From the NCBI RefSeq assembly GCF_032027425.1, contig NZ_JAVSJA010000001.1, positions 2,803,501-2,867,500 of the forward strand: a stretch of 64,000 bases of DNA, in the 5' to 3' direction. Source of the DNA: Microcystis wesenbergii NRERC-220. Lineage in GTDB: Bacteria > Cyanobacteriota > Cyanobacteriia > Cyanobacteriales > Microcystaceae. Below the pieces are notes generated by a model. It did not search any database and was not told the DNA's origin. It saw nothing but the letters and a program-made list of their open reading frames with translations. Each line of letters opens with the position of its first letter. Positions within the stretch are counted from its first letter, which is position 1. The position numbers and the translations under genes were made by a program. Positions 26,387 to 35,047 of the stretch are shown piece after piece.

Positions 26387-26538
26387 TACCATTTTTCTTT
26401 ATTCGTGGCAGGCATCCTACTCCTCTCTCCCGCCCCCCCTTGCCCCCCGACCCCCCCGATGTCGGGGGGTTGGGGGTTGGGGGGGGGTTGGGGGTGAGGG
26501 TAATTAACCATCTCTGACATTACTTTAGAAAAATGGTA
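26387..26538. mobile_element. MITE family C, copy 1 (152 bp)
   Basis: Inverted ends TACCATTTTTCTTTATTCG and TACCATTTTTCTAAAGTAAT, flanked by TAA direct repeats (26384-26386 and 26539-26541), a TNA target duplication as in some IS5-family elements. The interior is very G/C-skewed (runs of C then of G at 26430-26512) and can fold on itself. A second copy at 55756-55866 has the target repeat TGA. Confidence 0.85.
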
Positions 26539-26550
26539 TAATCTAGCTTT

Positions 26551-26976
26551 TTAGAGAACGGGATGACTTTTGAGGATTTTCGGCAGAGAACAGATAGATC
26601 GATCGAGGTGGGGATGAGGGTGTTCCTGATTGCTTTTCATCCCTTCTAGCACTGCCGGTAAAGCTTGGGGATCGAGATTCTGTAAAAAGTTTAATAGATC
26701 CAAACTCTCCCCGACTAAGTGCGTCACGTTGATCCCCTCGTAATCGGGTTGATAGTGTTGTAAACGTCTAACCCCTTCTCCCAAAAGAATTACCGCCCCG
26801 CGCCAGTTATTATTTTCTAGATGGTAACAAGCGACAGCAATCTGCAAAATGCCTTGATAAAAGGTTTTTTCAGGCTCTGCGGACTCCATCCACAAAGCCT
26901 CTAGGGTATCATGACAAGCATAGAATTGCTGGCGATTAAATTCGTCGATTCCTTGCCCAAAAGCGGTGGCTGTCAT
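26551..26976 (-). CDS. DUF309 domain protein
   Basis: 141 aa. The DUF309 core is plain: FNRQQFYACHDTLEALWME at residues 13-31, then FYQGILQIAVACYHLENNNW and GAVILLGEGVRRL. The conserved His-Glu pair (H22-E25) and the second helix pair match the family, whose function is unknown. It is nine bases downstream of ftrC on the same strand, suggesting co-transcription with a redox gene. Full length. Confidence 0.87.
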   Translation of the reverse strand: MTATAFGQGIDEFNRQQFYACHDTLEALWMESAEPEKTFYQGILQIAVACYHLENNNWRGAVILLGEGVRRLQHYQPDYEGINVTHLVGESLDLLNFLQNLDPQALPAVLEGMKSNQEHPHPHLDRSICSLPKILKSHPVL

Positions 26977-26985
26977 TACCCTAAA

Positions 26986-27345
26986 CTAATGCCCCTTCAT
27001 CGATTCGCGGACTTCTTGGATATAGTCGAGGGAAATTACCTGTTCTTCCCCAGCAAACTCGTTATCGGGGGTAATAAATAGCATACAGTGACATTCTTTC
27101 CGTTCCCGCATTGGTACACAGGGACAATTCCAGAAAGTATTTTTTACCTCCGCTTCTTTGTCTTCGTAGTGACGACAGGGACATAAAGGAGCGCCTAATT
27201 CGTCCTTATGACGCGCTAATCCCTCAATTACTACCGCTGTCACCGAGAGATCGCTACAGAAGTAAGTATTTGTACGTCTAGCGTACTGTTCGGCAAAATT
27301 CTTCATCGCCTCAAGACTCTTATCTGTGTCTGTGATCTGGCTCAT
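26986..27345 (-). CDS. ftrC: Ferredoxin-thioredoxin reductase, catalytic chain
   Basis: 119 aa. The seven-cysteine pattern of FTR-beta is complete: FCSDL, then LCPCRHYEDKE, NCPCVPMRERKECHCMLF. These bind the 4Fe-4S cluster and the active disulfide that passes electrons from ferredoxin to thioredoxin, the light-dependent control of the Calvin cycle in cyanobacteria and chloroplasts. Cytoplasmic. It starts the short ftrC-DUF309 operon. The A-chain gene (ftrV) is not in this window. Confidence 0.95.
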   Translation of the reverse strand: MSQITDTDKSLEAMKNFAEQYARRTNTYFCSDLSVTAVVIEGLARHKDELGAPLCPCRHYEDKEAEVKNTFWNCPCVPMRERKECHCMLFITPDNEFAGEEQVISLDYIQEVRESMKGH

Positions 27346-27600
27346 AGTTATCTGATCCCCTTAGCTTTCTAAAAAAAAACTTTTTACTATCCTATCTCGA
27401 TCCGCTTCCCCTTGGCTGAGGGGAATTTTTAGAATCTCTTTCGATTTGGCGACCGATCCCCTTGTTACTCTAATACGATAAAAAGACTCTCTTTGGCCAA
27501 AAGCTCGATTTTTTGGCCAGCAAATGGGAATTATGGAGGCAAAGTTCCTCAAAACCTATCCTTGATTCCTGCAATCCCTGTCCCCTATCACTACCAGAAC

Positions 27601-27900
27601 ATGATTTTATCTTTCTTAGAGACAAATAAAATTTCTGACGATAACACGCCTTGGTGGCTGAAAATTACCTCCCTTTCCCCCCACTGTATTTACTATTTTG
27701 GTCCCTTTGCTTCTTTTGAGGAAGCACAACAGCATCAGGGGGGTTATCTACAGGATATAGAGTCCGAAGGAGCGCAAGGAATCAGTCTTTCGATCGAGCG
27801 GAGTAATCCCCATTATTTGACCGTTTTTGACGATGGAAATCAGCATCTAGCTAAAACTTTGACTTCCCATGCTCGAACCTTTTCTCGCTTTATTTCTTAA
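27601..27900 (+). CDS. DUF1816 domain protein
   Basis: 99 aa. The core WWLKITSLSPHCIYYFGPFA followed by SFEEAQQHQGGYLQDIESEG and ISLSIERSNP is the DUF1816 pattern, found in cyanobacteria and sometimes associated with phycobilisome proteins. The ATG at 27601 gives the family N-terminus; a longer frame to 27493 has no support. It overlaps comF by 32 bases. Function unknown. Confidence 0.85.
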   Translation: MILSFLETNKISDDNTPWWLKITSLSPHCIYYFGPFASFEEAQQHQGGYLQDIESEGAQGISLSIERSNPHYLTVFDDGNQHLAKTLTSHARTFSRFIS

Positions 27901-28516
27901 GTCTCCCTGTCCTCTTTGTCAACGGCAGAGCGAGCGAGAGCTTTGCCGTGATTGTGGGCGACAATTACAGTCCTATCGTCAGAATAACCCGCTTTTTCTC
28001 TGGCGTGGTTCTATTCCCCTGTTTATCTGGGGACGCTACGAAGGTAAATTAAAACAGGCGATCGCTAAAATGAAATATGATCGCCATCCCGCTCTCGGCT
28101 CTTTGCTAGGCAGTTGCATGGGGGAAACTTGGCTGCTTCGTCCTCCCCTCACCGATAAACGTTTGACGGTGATTCCTATCCCTCTCCACCCAGAAAGATT
28201 AAAGGAAAGGGGTTTTAATCAAGCAGAAGTCATTGCCGAGGGTTTTTGTCGTTTAACCGGTTATCCTCTGGCTAGTCGCGGATTAATTCGGATTAAGAAC
28301 ACGGCAGCTTTATTTAGTCTGGCAGCCGAGGCGAGAAAAAAGACGATGCAAGCGGCTTTTCAACTGGGGAAAAATTTACCGAAATCAGTGCCGATTCTCT
28401 TAATTGATGATATTTATACCACGGGAACCACGATCGAGGAAGCTGTGCAGGTTTTACGCACAGAGGGATATCGGGTAGTCGGTGCGATCGCTCTTGCCAG
28501 TTCCAAAATTAGCTAA
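27869..28516 (+). CDS. comF: ComF-family phosphoribosyltransferase-like protein
   Basis: 215 aa. A zinc-ribbon-like N-terminus (CPLCQRQSERELCRDCGRQL), then a phosphoribosyltransferase domain ending with the PRPP loop ILLIDDIYTTGTTIEEA (about residues 172-188). RLKERGFNQAEVIA is the ComF signature. In competent bacteria ComF acts in DNA uptake; in cyanobacteria it is needed for natural transformation in some strains. The start overlaps the DUF1816 gene by 32 bases. It ends on a strong hairpin shared with psbX. Confidence 0.9.
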   Translation: MLEPFLALFLKSPCPLCQRQSERELCRDCGRQLQSYRQNNPLFLWRGSIPLFIWGRYEGKLKQAIAKMKYDRHPALGSLLGSCMGETWLLRPPLTDKRLTVIPIPLHPERLKERGFNQAEVIAEGFCRLTGYPLASRGLIRIKNTAALFSLAAEARKKTMQAAFQLGKNLPKSVPILLIDDIYTTGTTIEEAVQVLRTEGYRVVGAIALASSKIS

Positions 28517-28546
28517 AATGCCCAGAGGAATCCGTCTGGGCATTTT
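28515..28546. terminator. Bidirectional terminator between comF and psbX
   Basis: A perfect 12-bp stem AAAATGCCCAGA / TCTGGGCATTTT with an 8-base loop, providing T tracts in both directions for the convergent genes. Confidence 0.9.
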
Positions 28547-28560
28547 AGAGTTAGATTAAA

Positions 28561-28680
28561 TTAAGTCCGTTTGATCTTGTCGTATTGACTGATGAAAATC
28601 AAACCGATAGTGGCGGGGATCAGGACGATAACCGCACCTAAAACAAGGCTCCAGAGAAAGTTAGCTAAAGAGGGTGTCAT
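28561..28680 (-). CDS. psbX: Photosystem II protein X
   Basis: 39 aa. MTPSLANFLWSLVLGAVIVL then IPATIGLIFISQYDKIKRT is the standard PsbX sequence: a short lumenal end and one membrane helix. PsbX is near cytochrome b559 and affects QB function. AAAGGA lies about 10 bases upstream of the ATG. It is a single gene convergent with comF. Confidence 0.96.
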   Translation of the reverse strand: MTPSLANFLWSLVLGAVIVLIPATIGLIFISQYDKIKRT

Positions 28681-28787
28681 GATAGATAAATCCTTTGTCA
28701 TATTTTCAAAGACTTAGTTTTTTATCTTATCACCTTGGGCGAGAAGACCCCCAGTTCCACGGCCAGATAAATGCGATCGCAGGTTAT

Positions 28788-28904
28788 TATAGCGTTTCCT
28801 AAGCTAGTGAGGTACACATATTTTTCTTCCCTTTTGACTTTTGCCTCTTGCCTTTTGCCTAAAACCCATAACTTTTGTACCTCAGCAGACTGAAAAACGC
28901 TATA
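28788..28904. mobile_element. MITE-like element, family E copy 2
   Basis: Inverted ends TATAGCGTTTC...TGAGGTACA and, reversed, TATAGCGTTTTTCAGTCTGC then TGAGGTAC. The interior is TTGCCTCTTGCCTTTTGCCT. It occupies much of the 334-base gap between psbX and the 29015 gene. The related copy is 11371-11464. Confidence 0.65.
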
Positions 28905-29014
28905 TATGTCTTCAATCCCTCAAGATAAAGTCTCCCTTGACTTCTCAAGGGGATAGGGATGTTTGACAATAGGTGATAGTTACAAAACTTTAAACTAGAT
29001 TGGCAAAGATTTTT

Positions 29015-29314
29015 ATGGCTACTGACGATCGCAAACGGCGCATTCTCGATCATCTCTCCAGAAGTACCACTGGTGCTGACTATATTCCTAAAAAACCGCT
29101 GCCAATTGTGGAAACTCCCCCGGTGGCAGTGGAACCCGTGGCAGCGCCGCCTCCAGTAACTCCTTCACCGGAATTAACTGCTAAAGAGCGCAAAAGAAAG
29201 ATAATGTCCCATCTTTCCATGAGTAGTCAAGATTTTGGCGAAATTACTAGCACTACCCCCGAAGAAAAGCGTAAACGCCAAATTAATGACCATCTACGCC
29301 AAAGCCAAGGATAA
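29015..29314 (+). CDS. Small protein with a three-fold KRxIxxHLxxS motif
   Basis: 99 aa. The same short helix motif occurs three times: RKRRILDHLSRST at the N-terminus, RKRKIMSHLSMSS about residue 60 and KRKRQINDHLRQS at the C-terminus, joined by Pro-rich linkers. I chose the ATG at 29015; the frame runs up to a TTG at 29000. I do not recognise a family. The repeats suggest binding of several copies of one partner or of nucleic acid, but nothing in the sequence settles this. Confidence 0.7.
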   Translation: MATDDRKRRILDHLSRSTTGADYIPKKPLPIVETPPVAVEPVAAPPPVTPSPELTAKERKRKIMSHLSMSSQDFGEITSTTPEEKRKRQINDHLRQSQG

Positions 29315-29512
29315 ATAGTAAGGAGTGAGAATTAGCAACTAGGCATCTTCTAGACTGTTCTCACTCCCTTATTTTCTGCTGTCGATGGGGATAAGCTAAG
29401 ACGCATTTAAAGCGCTTATTCTTAAGATTAGCCGAATCTCCCCCAATCCCTTTACTGTTGCCTCTTGCCTCTTGCCTCTTGCCTCTTGCCTCGTCTCAAC
29501 AAGCAATTTAAA

Positions 29513-30415
29513 TTACGAACAGCTTAATGACAGTTGTTGCAAATCAGTTCCTCGCTCTGGCAACAAGGGAATGTTAAAGTTAGTAATGATCGCTTCGGTG
29601 ATCGGATGACGTAATTTTTCTGTGGAACCAACATGATAAAAATGCTCTTTAGTATAGATATAAAACTTATCAGCACTCCAATTTTTTTTAATTAAAGGAT
29701 TGCTTCTAAACTGATTACTGTGCCAAGTGGACAAAATAAACCGACAAGAAATATCCTTTAAAATAGTCACCAAACAATCTTCATCCTCTTCAGACCAAGA
29801 GTTAAAATAATCGGTGTGTCTCCCTAAATAAGGAGGATCGAGATAGATCAAGTCTGTTTTTTGCCAATTAGATAAAGTTTCTCGAAAGTCAGCAACTTGA
29901 AAATTATAATCAGTTTTAATAAGAATATTTTCTAGGGCAATAACTTGATTGACTATTTTGGTAATATATGCTTGAGAAAATCGTTCTGATTTATGACAGT
30001 AAGGGACGTTAAACTGTCCCTTACGATTGAATCTCATCACGCCATTAAAACAGGAGCGATTCAGAAATAAAAAATCTAGAGAATTAGGAGCTTGATTAAA
30101 TCTTTCTCGTACTTGATAATAATAACTTTCTCCCTGCTCCTTAAGAACTTGACCATTTTCTTGCAAAAAAAGCTTAACAGTTTTACTGGTAATAACTTGA
30201 TTTTTTAGATTATTATAAAACTGGATAATATGAGTATTTGTGTCCGCAAGTAAAGCCTTTTTGGGATTAATATTAAAAGCCACCACCCCCGATCCAGAAA
30301 AGGGTTCTATCCAACGCCCAAAGCTCAGATCAGACACAATATTTTTAATATCTTTCACCAATTTAGTTTTAATTCCTTGACACTTAATCGGTGGCACAAG
30401 TGGCGTTAACTTCAC
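29513..30415 (-). CDS. DNA adenine methyltransferase, EcoRV (GATATC) type
   Basis: 300 aa, D12-class N6-adenine methyltransferase. Motifs: VPPIKCQGIKTKLVKDI (residues 7-23), PFSGSGVVAFNINPK (SAM site, 38-52) and YLDPPYLGRHTDYFNSW (DPPY, about 193). From memory it follows M.EcoRV along its whole length, including NRSCFNGVMRFNRKGQFN and the TKEHFYHVGSTEKLR end, and the length is the same. It should methylate GATATC. GTG is the start, with GAGGAG 9-10 bases upstream. The adjacent nuclease gene is dead (30431-30898), so this is an orphan methylase. Confidence 0.9.
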   Translation of the reverse strand: MKLTPLVPPIKCQGIKTKLVKDIKNIVSDLSFGRWIEPFSGSGVVAFNINPKKALLADTNTHIIQFYNNLKNQVITSKTVKLFLQENGQVLKEQGESYYYQVRERFNQAPNSLDFLFLNRSCFNGVMRFNRKGQFNVPYCHKSERFSQAYITKIVNQVIALENILIKTDYNFQVADFRETLSNWQKTDLIYLDPPYLGRHTDYFNSWSEEDEDCLVTILKDISCRFILSTWHSNQFRSNPLIKKNWSADKFYIYTKEHFYHVGSTEKLRHPITEAIITNFNIPLLPERGTDLQQLSLSCS

Positions 30416-30430
30416 TAAACACTCTCCTCA

Positions 30431-30898
30431 TTAACAGTAATTTCTATCCACAGCAAACTTAGCTCCTGTTGGCTCGTGAATAAAGGTCAAATCAGGGTAA
30501 AAATTTTGTTGAGATACTAACTCTATCTTGGGTGCATCTCATTTTTGCCCTCTCAAAAATTAATTATGCAAGAACTCTATAGTAGGGTTGATTCATGAAT
30601 CAACCCTACCCAAACCCCCCGTTGGGTGCGTGGCACCGCCCCAAACCTCGGAGCGCATTAGTTTTTCGGTGGGATGCTTACAGGTAGCTGCTGATATATC
30701 TGTAATAATTTAAGGATCACTGATAATTGCTGATTGTTGGTATTTCTGCATAAGTGAGATACACCCCTCTATCTTTAATTGGTTACATCTAGCAAAATTA
30801 TCAAATATGGGAAAAAGAAGCAATTCTAGGATTTTGGAGATGATTTTCGTATCAATAGATATAGTATATACTTCTAGACAGTTTAAATTCAGTACAGC
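30431..30898 (-). pseudogene. EcoRV-like restriction endonuclease, broken by a MITE and truncated
   Basis: Two coding stretches flank a MITE. Upstream of it: VYTISIDTKIISKILELLLF then PIFDNFARCNQLKIE; downstream: LVSQQNFYPDLTFIHEPTGA then KFAVD. Removing the MITE and one 9-bp repeat joins them in frame. They match R.EcoRV (known to me) around SDTKVLSTIFEL and QQNHYPDFTL...IAIDIKTTYT. The active-site Asp of YPD and of AVD are present, but the gene is cut off directly before the catalytic Lys, running into RNYC and a stop 16-18 bases before the methylase start. Most of the C-terminal half and the N-terminus are gone. Confidence 0.82.
30530..30766. mobile_element. ISKra4-type MITE (237 bp) within the EcoRV-like nuclease relic
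   Basis: Flanked by the 9-bp direct repeat CTCTATCTT (30521-30529 and 30767-30775). Ends GGGTGCATCTCATTTTTGC and, reversed, GGGTGTATCTCACTTATGC, 16 of 19 identical; the first is also 16/19 identical to the end of the ISKra4 element at 62511 (GGGAGCATCCCA...). It contains a 28-bp perfect palindrome at 30582-30609 (GTAGGGTTGATTCA and its complement). No ORF. Confidence 0.88.
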
Positions 30899-31107
30899 TT
30901 ATCCCAGAAACCATGGTATCTTGTTAGAACAAATGAACTAAAAAAATCTCTCGTCACCATTCTTGTCAGAATTATGAGAATTACGTTACATTTAGTTAAG
31001 ATTTAATTGGCTGCGGGGATTAATCTCGAAAAAATAACGTAAAATCCTTGACAAAAACAGCTAAATGAGTTAAGCAAAAATCTTTATCCTAGAACCACTA
31101 AACAAAC

Positions 31108-32994
31108 ATGAAACTATCCTGGAAAACGATTTTACTGTGGACATTGCCCGCCCTTGTGGTCGGTTTTTTCCTCTGGCAAGGCACTTTTGCCACAGCCACC
31201 AGTAATATCGGCAATAACACCGCCAGTACCCGCATGACCTACGGACGCTTTCTAGAATACCTAGACAGTGGTAGGGTTGTCAGTGTCGATCTCTACGAAG
31301 GGGGCAGAACCGCGATCGTACAGGCCCTAGATCCAGAACTAGAAAACCGAGTACAACGCCTGCGGGTCGATTTACCTGCCAATTCCCCCGATTTAATCGC
31401 CCGTTTACGCGATTCTAAAATCAGTTTCGATGCTCACCCGATGCGGAATGATGGCGCTTGGTGGGGATTCCTCGGTAATCTACTTTTCCCCTTTTTGCTG
31501 ATTGCCGCTCTCTTTTTCCTGTTCCGCCGTTCTAATAATATGCCAGGCGGCCCCGGTCAAGCGATGAGTTTTGGTAAATCAAAAGCTCGCTTCCAGATGG
31601 AAGCAAAAACCGGCATCACCTTTGATGATGTGGCGGGAATTGACGAAGCGAAGGAAGAATTACAGGAAGTCGTCACTTTCCTCAAACAACCGGAGAAATT
31701 TACCGCCGTCGGGGCCAAAATCCCCAAAGGAGTCCTGTTAGTTGGCCCTCCGGGTACGGGTAAAACCCTGTTAGCCAAAGCGATCGCCGGTGAAGCGGGT
31801 GTACCTTTCTTCAGCATTTCCGGTTCGGAATTTGTGGAAATGTTTGTCGGTGTCGGTGCTTCTCGCGTGCGCGACTTGTTCAAAAAAGCCAAGGAAAATG
31901 CCCCCTGTTTAATCTTTATCGATGAAATTGACGCGGTAGGTCGTCAACGGGGTGCCGGTATCGGTGGTGGTAACGATGAACGGGAACAAACCCTAAACCA
32001 ATTATTGACAGAAATGGACGGTTTCGAGGGGAATACGGGAATTATCATCATTGCCGCCACTAACCGCCCCGATGTTCTCGATTCCGCTCTCATGCGTCCG
32101 GGCCGTTTTGATCGGCAAGTAACCGTGGATGCGCCCGATTTTAAAGGTCGTTTAGAGATTTTAGACGTTCACGCCCGCAATAAAAAGCTGGCTAACGACG
32201 TTTCCATCGAAGCGATCGCCCGGCGCACTCCGGGGTTCAGTGGAGCAGATTTAGCCAATTTACTGAACGAAGCGGCAATTTTAACCGCTCGTCGTCGCAA
32301 AGAAGCCATTACCCTCCTAGAGATAGATGACGCGGTAGATCGCGTTATCGCCGGTATGGAAGGCACTCCTTTAGTCGATAGCAAGAGCAAGCGCTTAATC
32401 GCTTACCATGAAGTGGGCCATGCGATCGTGGGTACGCTCTTAAAAGATCACGATCCCGTCCAGAAAGTGACTCTGATTCCCCGGGGACAGGCCCAGGGTT
32501 TAACTTGGTTCACTCCCAACGAAGAACAGGGTTTAACCACGAAAGCGCAGTTAATGGCCCGGATTTCCGGTGCGTTAGGTGGTCGGGCGGCTGAGGAAGA
32601 AATCTTCGGCTATGATGAGGTGACTACCGGTGCCGGTGGCGATTTACAGCAAGTCTCTGATATGGCCCGCCAGATGGTGACTCGTTTCGGGATGAGCGAT
32701 TTGGGTCCTTTGTCCCTAGAAAGTCAAGGGGGTGAAGTGTTCCTCGGTGGCGGTTTGATGACTCGTTCCGAGTATTCTGAGAAGGTCGCTACTCGTATCG
32801 ATGATCAAGTGCGATCGATCGTGGAACACTGCCATGAAATTTCTCGACAAATTGTCCGCGATCATCGCGAAGTGATCGATCGAGTGGTGGATCTGCTGAT
32901 CGAAAAAGAAACGATCAATGGGGAAGAATTCCGGCAAATTGTGGCTGAATACGCCTACGTTCCCGAAAAAGAACAGTTTGTACCACAGTTATAG
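31108..32994 (+). CDS. ftsH: ATP-dependent zinc metalloprotease FtsH
   Basis: 628 aa, complete. An N-terminal membrane segment (about 8-25) and a second near 128-140 bracket a lumenal/periplasmic domain. Then the AAA domain: Walker A GPPGTGKT (about 212), Walker [16 protein letters not shown], second region of homology [18 protein letters not shown]. The zinc site is HEVGH (about 434), with the third ligand Asp in GAGGDLQQ. It degrades unassembled or damaged membrane proteins. A rho-independent terminator follows, so it is monocistronic. It is a different paralogue from the one at the window start (sequence differs). Confidence 0.97.
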   Translation: MKLSWKTILLWTLPALVVGFFLWQGTFATATSNIGNNTASTRMTYGRFLEYLDSGRVVSVDLYEGGRTAIVQALDPELENRVQRLRVDLPANSPDLIARLRDSKISFDAHPMRNDGAWWGFLGNLLFPFLLIAALFFLFRRSNNMPGGPGQAMSFGKSKARFQMEAKTGITFDDVAGIDEAKEELQEVVTFLKQPEKFTAVGAKIPKGVLLVGPPGTGKTLLAKAIAGEAGVPFFSISGSEFVEMFVGVGASRVRDLFKKAKENAPCLIFIDEIDAVGRQRGAGIGGGNDEREQTLNQLLTEMDGFEGNTGIIIIAATNRPDVLDSALMRPGRFDRQVTVDAPDFKGRLEILDVHARNKKLANDVSIEAIARRTPGFSGADLANLLNEAAILTARRRKEAITLLEIDDAVDRVIAGMEGTPLVDSKSKRLIAYHEVGHAIVGTLLKDHDPVQKVTLIPRGQAQGLTWFTPNEEQGLTTKAQLMARISGALGGRAAEEEIFGYDEVTTGAGGDLQQVSDMARQMVTRFGMSDLGPLSLESQGGEVFLGGGLMTRSEYSEKVATRIDDQVRSIVEHCHEISRQIVRDHREVIDRVVDLLIEKETINGEEFRQIVAEYAYVPEKEQFVPQL

Positions 32995-33015
32995 GTTGAT
33001 TTCAATCTATAGGCG

Positions 33016-33047
33016 ATCGGGTGGGTTAAAGCTCACCCGATTTTTTT
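33016..33047 (+). terminator. Rho-independent terminator of ftsH
   Basis: Stem ATCGGGTG / CACCCGAT with a 10-base loop and then six or more T. Confidence 0.88.
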
Positions 33048-33066
33048 ATACTAGGGATTTAGTTAT

Positions 33067-33279
33067 GGCTTGCTGAATAATGGTAAAACCCTTGTGGGTT
33101 AAGACTTTTAGAGTTTTTGTAAATCAAAAAGTACCAGATATGGGAGTGATCGGGGGGAAAATTCAGGGACTTTTTCCCTGAAAATTAGGTAATTGACCCC
33201 TTCAAAATCGGTAAAACCCTACACCCCACACCCCACACCCCACACCCTGCCCCCAAGAAAAACTTTTTGCCGCAAACCC
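33067..33279. mobile_element. MITE-like element, family B copy 2
   Basis: Inverse orientation relative to 10928-11151. Left end GGCTTGCTGAATAATGGTAA, right end GCAAACCC, flanked by TAGTTAT direct repeats (33060-33066 and 33280-33286). The interior includes an ACACCCC tandem run (33222-33246). It sits exactly at the stop codon of the lipoprotein gene. Confidence 0.7.
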
Positions 33280-33491
33280 TAGTTATCATCATCGTCATCG
33301 TCTTTATTCTGGTCATTATCATCGTCTTTTTGCCGATTTTCCCCGTCTTCATCGCTATCTTCGTTTTTTTGCGGTGATTCCACCGCAGGAGAGCCATTTT
33401 TCGGTTCTTCGGCTTCTTTTCCTCCCTGACAAGCGCCTAAAACCGTAGTCAAGGTTAACAGAATCAGCAAAACTAAGGATTTGATTTTCAT
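33279..33491 (-). CDS. Small acidic lipoprotein
   Basis: 70 aa beginning MKIKSLVLLILLTLTTVLGA, then Cys: a lipoprotein signal with lipobox VLGAC. The mature part is polar and ends in a long run of Asp (DDNDQNKDDDDDDN), which could bind cations. The ATG at 33491 is preceded by AGAAAGA. The MITE at 33067 entered at the stop codon; without it the frame would also stop after the same Asn (TAA instead of TAG), so the protein is not changed. Function unknown. Confidence 0.65.
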   Translation of the reverse strand: MKIKSLVLLILLTLTTVLGACQGGKEAEEPKNGSPAVESPQKNEDSDEDGENRQKDDDNDQNKDDDDDDN

Positions 33492-33528
33492 AGTCTTTCT
33501 CCCCACTCGATCGATAAATATAACAATT

Positions 33529-34494
33529 TTAAGACTTTTGGGCGGTGGATAGTTTGGCCAATGCCAAGAAAGTGCATTCCCAGACTAAACGGGGTTGAAC
33601 GTAGGCTAACAGCTGCCGGCGGGTTTTTTCCAAGATTTCTAAAATCGATCGCTCTCGTCGTCGTTGCCAATCCTCATACTGAAGATAACTCACATACCAT
33701 AATTGGGTTTCCGTGTCAAGAGTTTGAGCGATAATTTTGGCTAATTCCAGTGCTTGGGAGAGTTTTAGGGGAAATTTGCTCAAAGATCGCGGTAAATCTT
33801 GGGGGAGACTGTCGAGAAATTCTAAAGCGGCGATCGCTTCTCCCGGGCTACCTTGGGCTAAACCGAGAATTGCCGGATAATTGAGAACGCGAGCGTGTCC
33901 GTTAGAGCGGAGGACTTGAGCGAGATTTTCTTCCGAAAGACGCTGAAAAGGGATGTGTTGACAGCGAGAAACGAGAGTGGGTAGTAAAGAGGAAGGACTG
34001 GGAGCAATCAGGATTAAAGTGGCTTTTCCCGGTTCCTCAAGCGTTTTTAAGAGGGCATTTGCTGCTGATTCCGTCATGGTGTCTGCTTGCTCGATCACTA
34101 CCACAGAGCGGGACGATTCCAGGGGAGGACGACTTAAAAAGTTAGTAATCTCGCGAATTTGTTCGATGCGGATTTGCGGGGGAGCTTTACGCTTGAGATT
34201 GCTTTCCTGTGCTTCTTTTGCGGTGAGCAGTTTGCCTTGGTGTTGATAAGTGGGTTCAATCCAGAGTAAATCGGGATGATTGCCTCCCAGAAAGCGTTTG
34301 AGGATTAATTCCCTTGTTTCCGGCGATCGATCTCTAGTTAACAAGTCTTGACAGAAACATTTTGCGGCCAGATTGCGTCCAATCCCCTTAGCGCCGGCGA
34401 ATAAGTAAGCGGGAGCGATCGAATTGATTTCAAGCGCTCTTTGTAGTAGTTCAATGGCCTGATTTTGACCGATTAACCGTGACCAATCTATCAT
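33529..34494 (-). CDS. holB: DNA polymerase III subunit delta'
   Basis: 321 aa from MIDWSRLIGQNQAIELLQRA. AAA+ clamp-loader features: AYLFAGAKGIGRNLAAK (P-loop-like, altered as is normal for delta'), SVVVIEQADTMTESAANALL (Walker B region), KTLEEPGKATLILIAPS (sensor 1 region) and SRCQHIPFQ (SRC motif). It loads the sliding clamp with tau/gamma and delta. I chose the ATG at 34494, with AGGG nearby; the frame goes 20 codons further but would overlap the divergent gene at 34507. Confidence 0.88.
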   Translation of the reverse strand: MIDWSRLIGQNQAIELLQRALEINSIAPAYLFAGAKGIGRNLAAKCFCQDLLTRDRSPETRELILKRFLGGNHPDLLWIEPTYQHQGKLLTAKEAQESNLKRKAPPQIRIEQIREITNFLSRPPLESSRSVVVIEQADTMTESAANALLKTLEEPGKATLILIAPSPSSLLPTLVSRCQHIPFQRLSEENLAQVLRSNGHARVLNYPAILGLAQGSPGEAIAALEFLDSLPQDLPRSLSKFPLKLSQALELAKIIAQTLDTETQLWYVSYLQYEDWQRRRERSILEILEKTRRQLLAYVQPRLVWECTFLALAKLSTAQKS

Positions 34495-34506
34495 CTTTTC
34501 CCTGCC

Positions 34507-34848
34507 ATGGCTCGCTATTCCTGTTCTTATTTTGTCGGAATTTCTCCCCATCAAACCGGGCTTTTATACGATGATATCCTAAGTTTGGGTGAATTTGAAA
34601 TCATCAAGCGCCGGTCCGATGTCTTGCTTTTATCGGAAGTTCCTAACGATGCTCTCTTTCCCCAGTTAGTGAAAGTGGAGTTATTTATTCATCCCCCCAC
34701 TAGCTCGGAACTTCAGATCGATTTATTGGTAAAAAATCATGAGCTGCCCCTGAGAACTAATAATCGTTGTCGGCAATTTTTCCAATCTATTCACCAGATT
34801 ATTACCAACAATTATCAAGGGCAATCCCTGACCAGAATTACCGCTTAA
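34507..34848 (+). CDS. Conserved-looking protein of unknown function
   Basis: 113 aa, starting MARYSCSYFVGISPHQTGLL. Mixed alpha/beta composition and a basic C-terminus (TNNRCRQFFQSIHQIITNNY). No signal peptide, no membrane segment. I do not recognise the family. It is divergent from holB with only 12 bases between start codons, so regulatory DNA must overlap one of the genes. Confidence 0.6.
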   Translation: MARYSCSYFVGISPHQTGLLYDDILSLGEFEIIKRRSDVLLLSEVPNDALFPQLVKVELFIHPPTSSELQIDLLVKNHELPLRTNNRCRQFFQSIHQIITNNYQGQSLTRITA

Positions 34849-34903
34849 CCCGATTTGTTCCTGTCTCCGTCAACTGACAAAGACGGGGACAAAATACCAT
34901 CTT

Positions 34904-34998
34904 GGCTCTCTTAGGTAACGAACCACAAAGACACAGAGGACACAGAGATTGATCGCTCCTGTATCAGTGAAACTTATCACACAAAGAATAAGAGAGTC
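34904..34998. repeat. Dispersed repeat family H, copy 2
   Basis: Inverted copy of 22493-22574 with ends GGCTCTCTTAGGTAACGAAC and, reversed, GACTCTCTTATTC. Possible small mobile element between the 34507 gene and the copper ATPase gene. Confidence 0.5.
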
Positions 34999-35047
34999 GC
35001 TCTTTTTGGCGCTTGATAGATTTATCGAGAAAAAATCGATAATTGCT

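Noticed and set aside
27361-27552. 63-codon ORF upstream of ftrC
   Set aside because: No recognisable family; it covers the probable promoter region between ftrC and the DUF1816 gene.
31557-31892. Antisense ORFs within ftsH, holB, trpC and aminotransferase genes
   Set aside because: They follow the codon bias of the sense genes and have no features of their own.
33185-33397. 70-codon ORF on the minus strand
   Set aside because: Out of frame with the lipoprotein gene and extends into a MITE.
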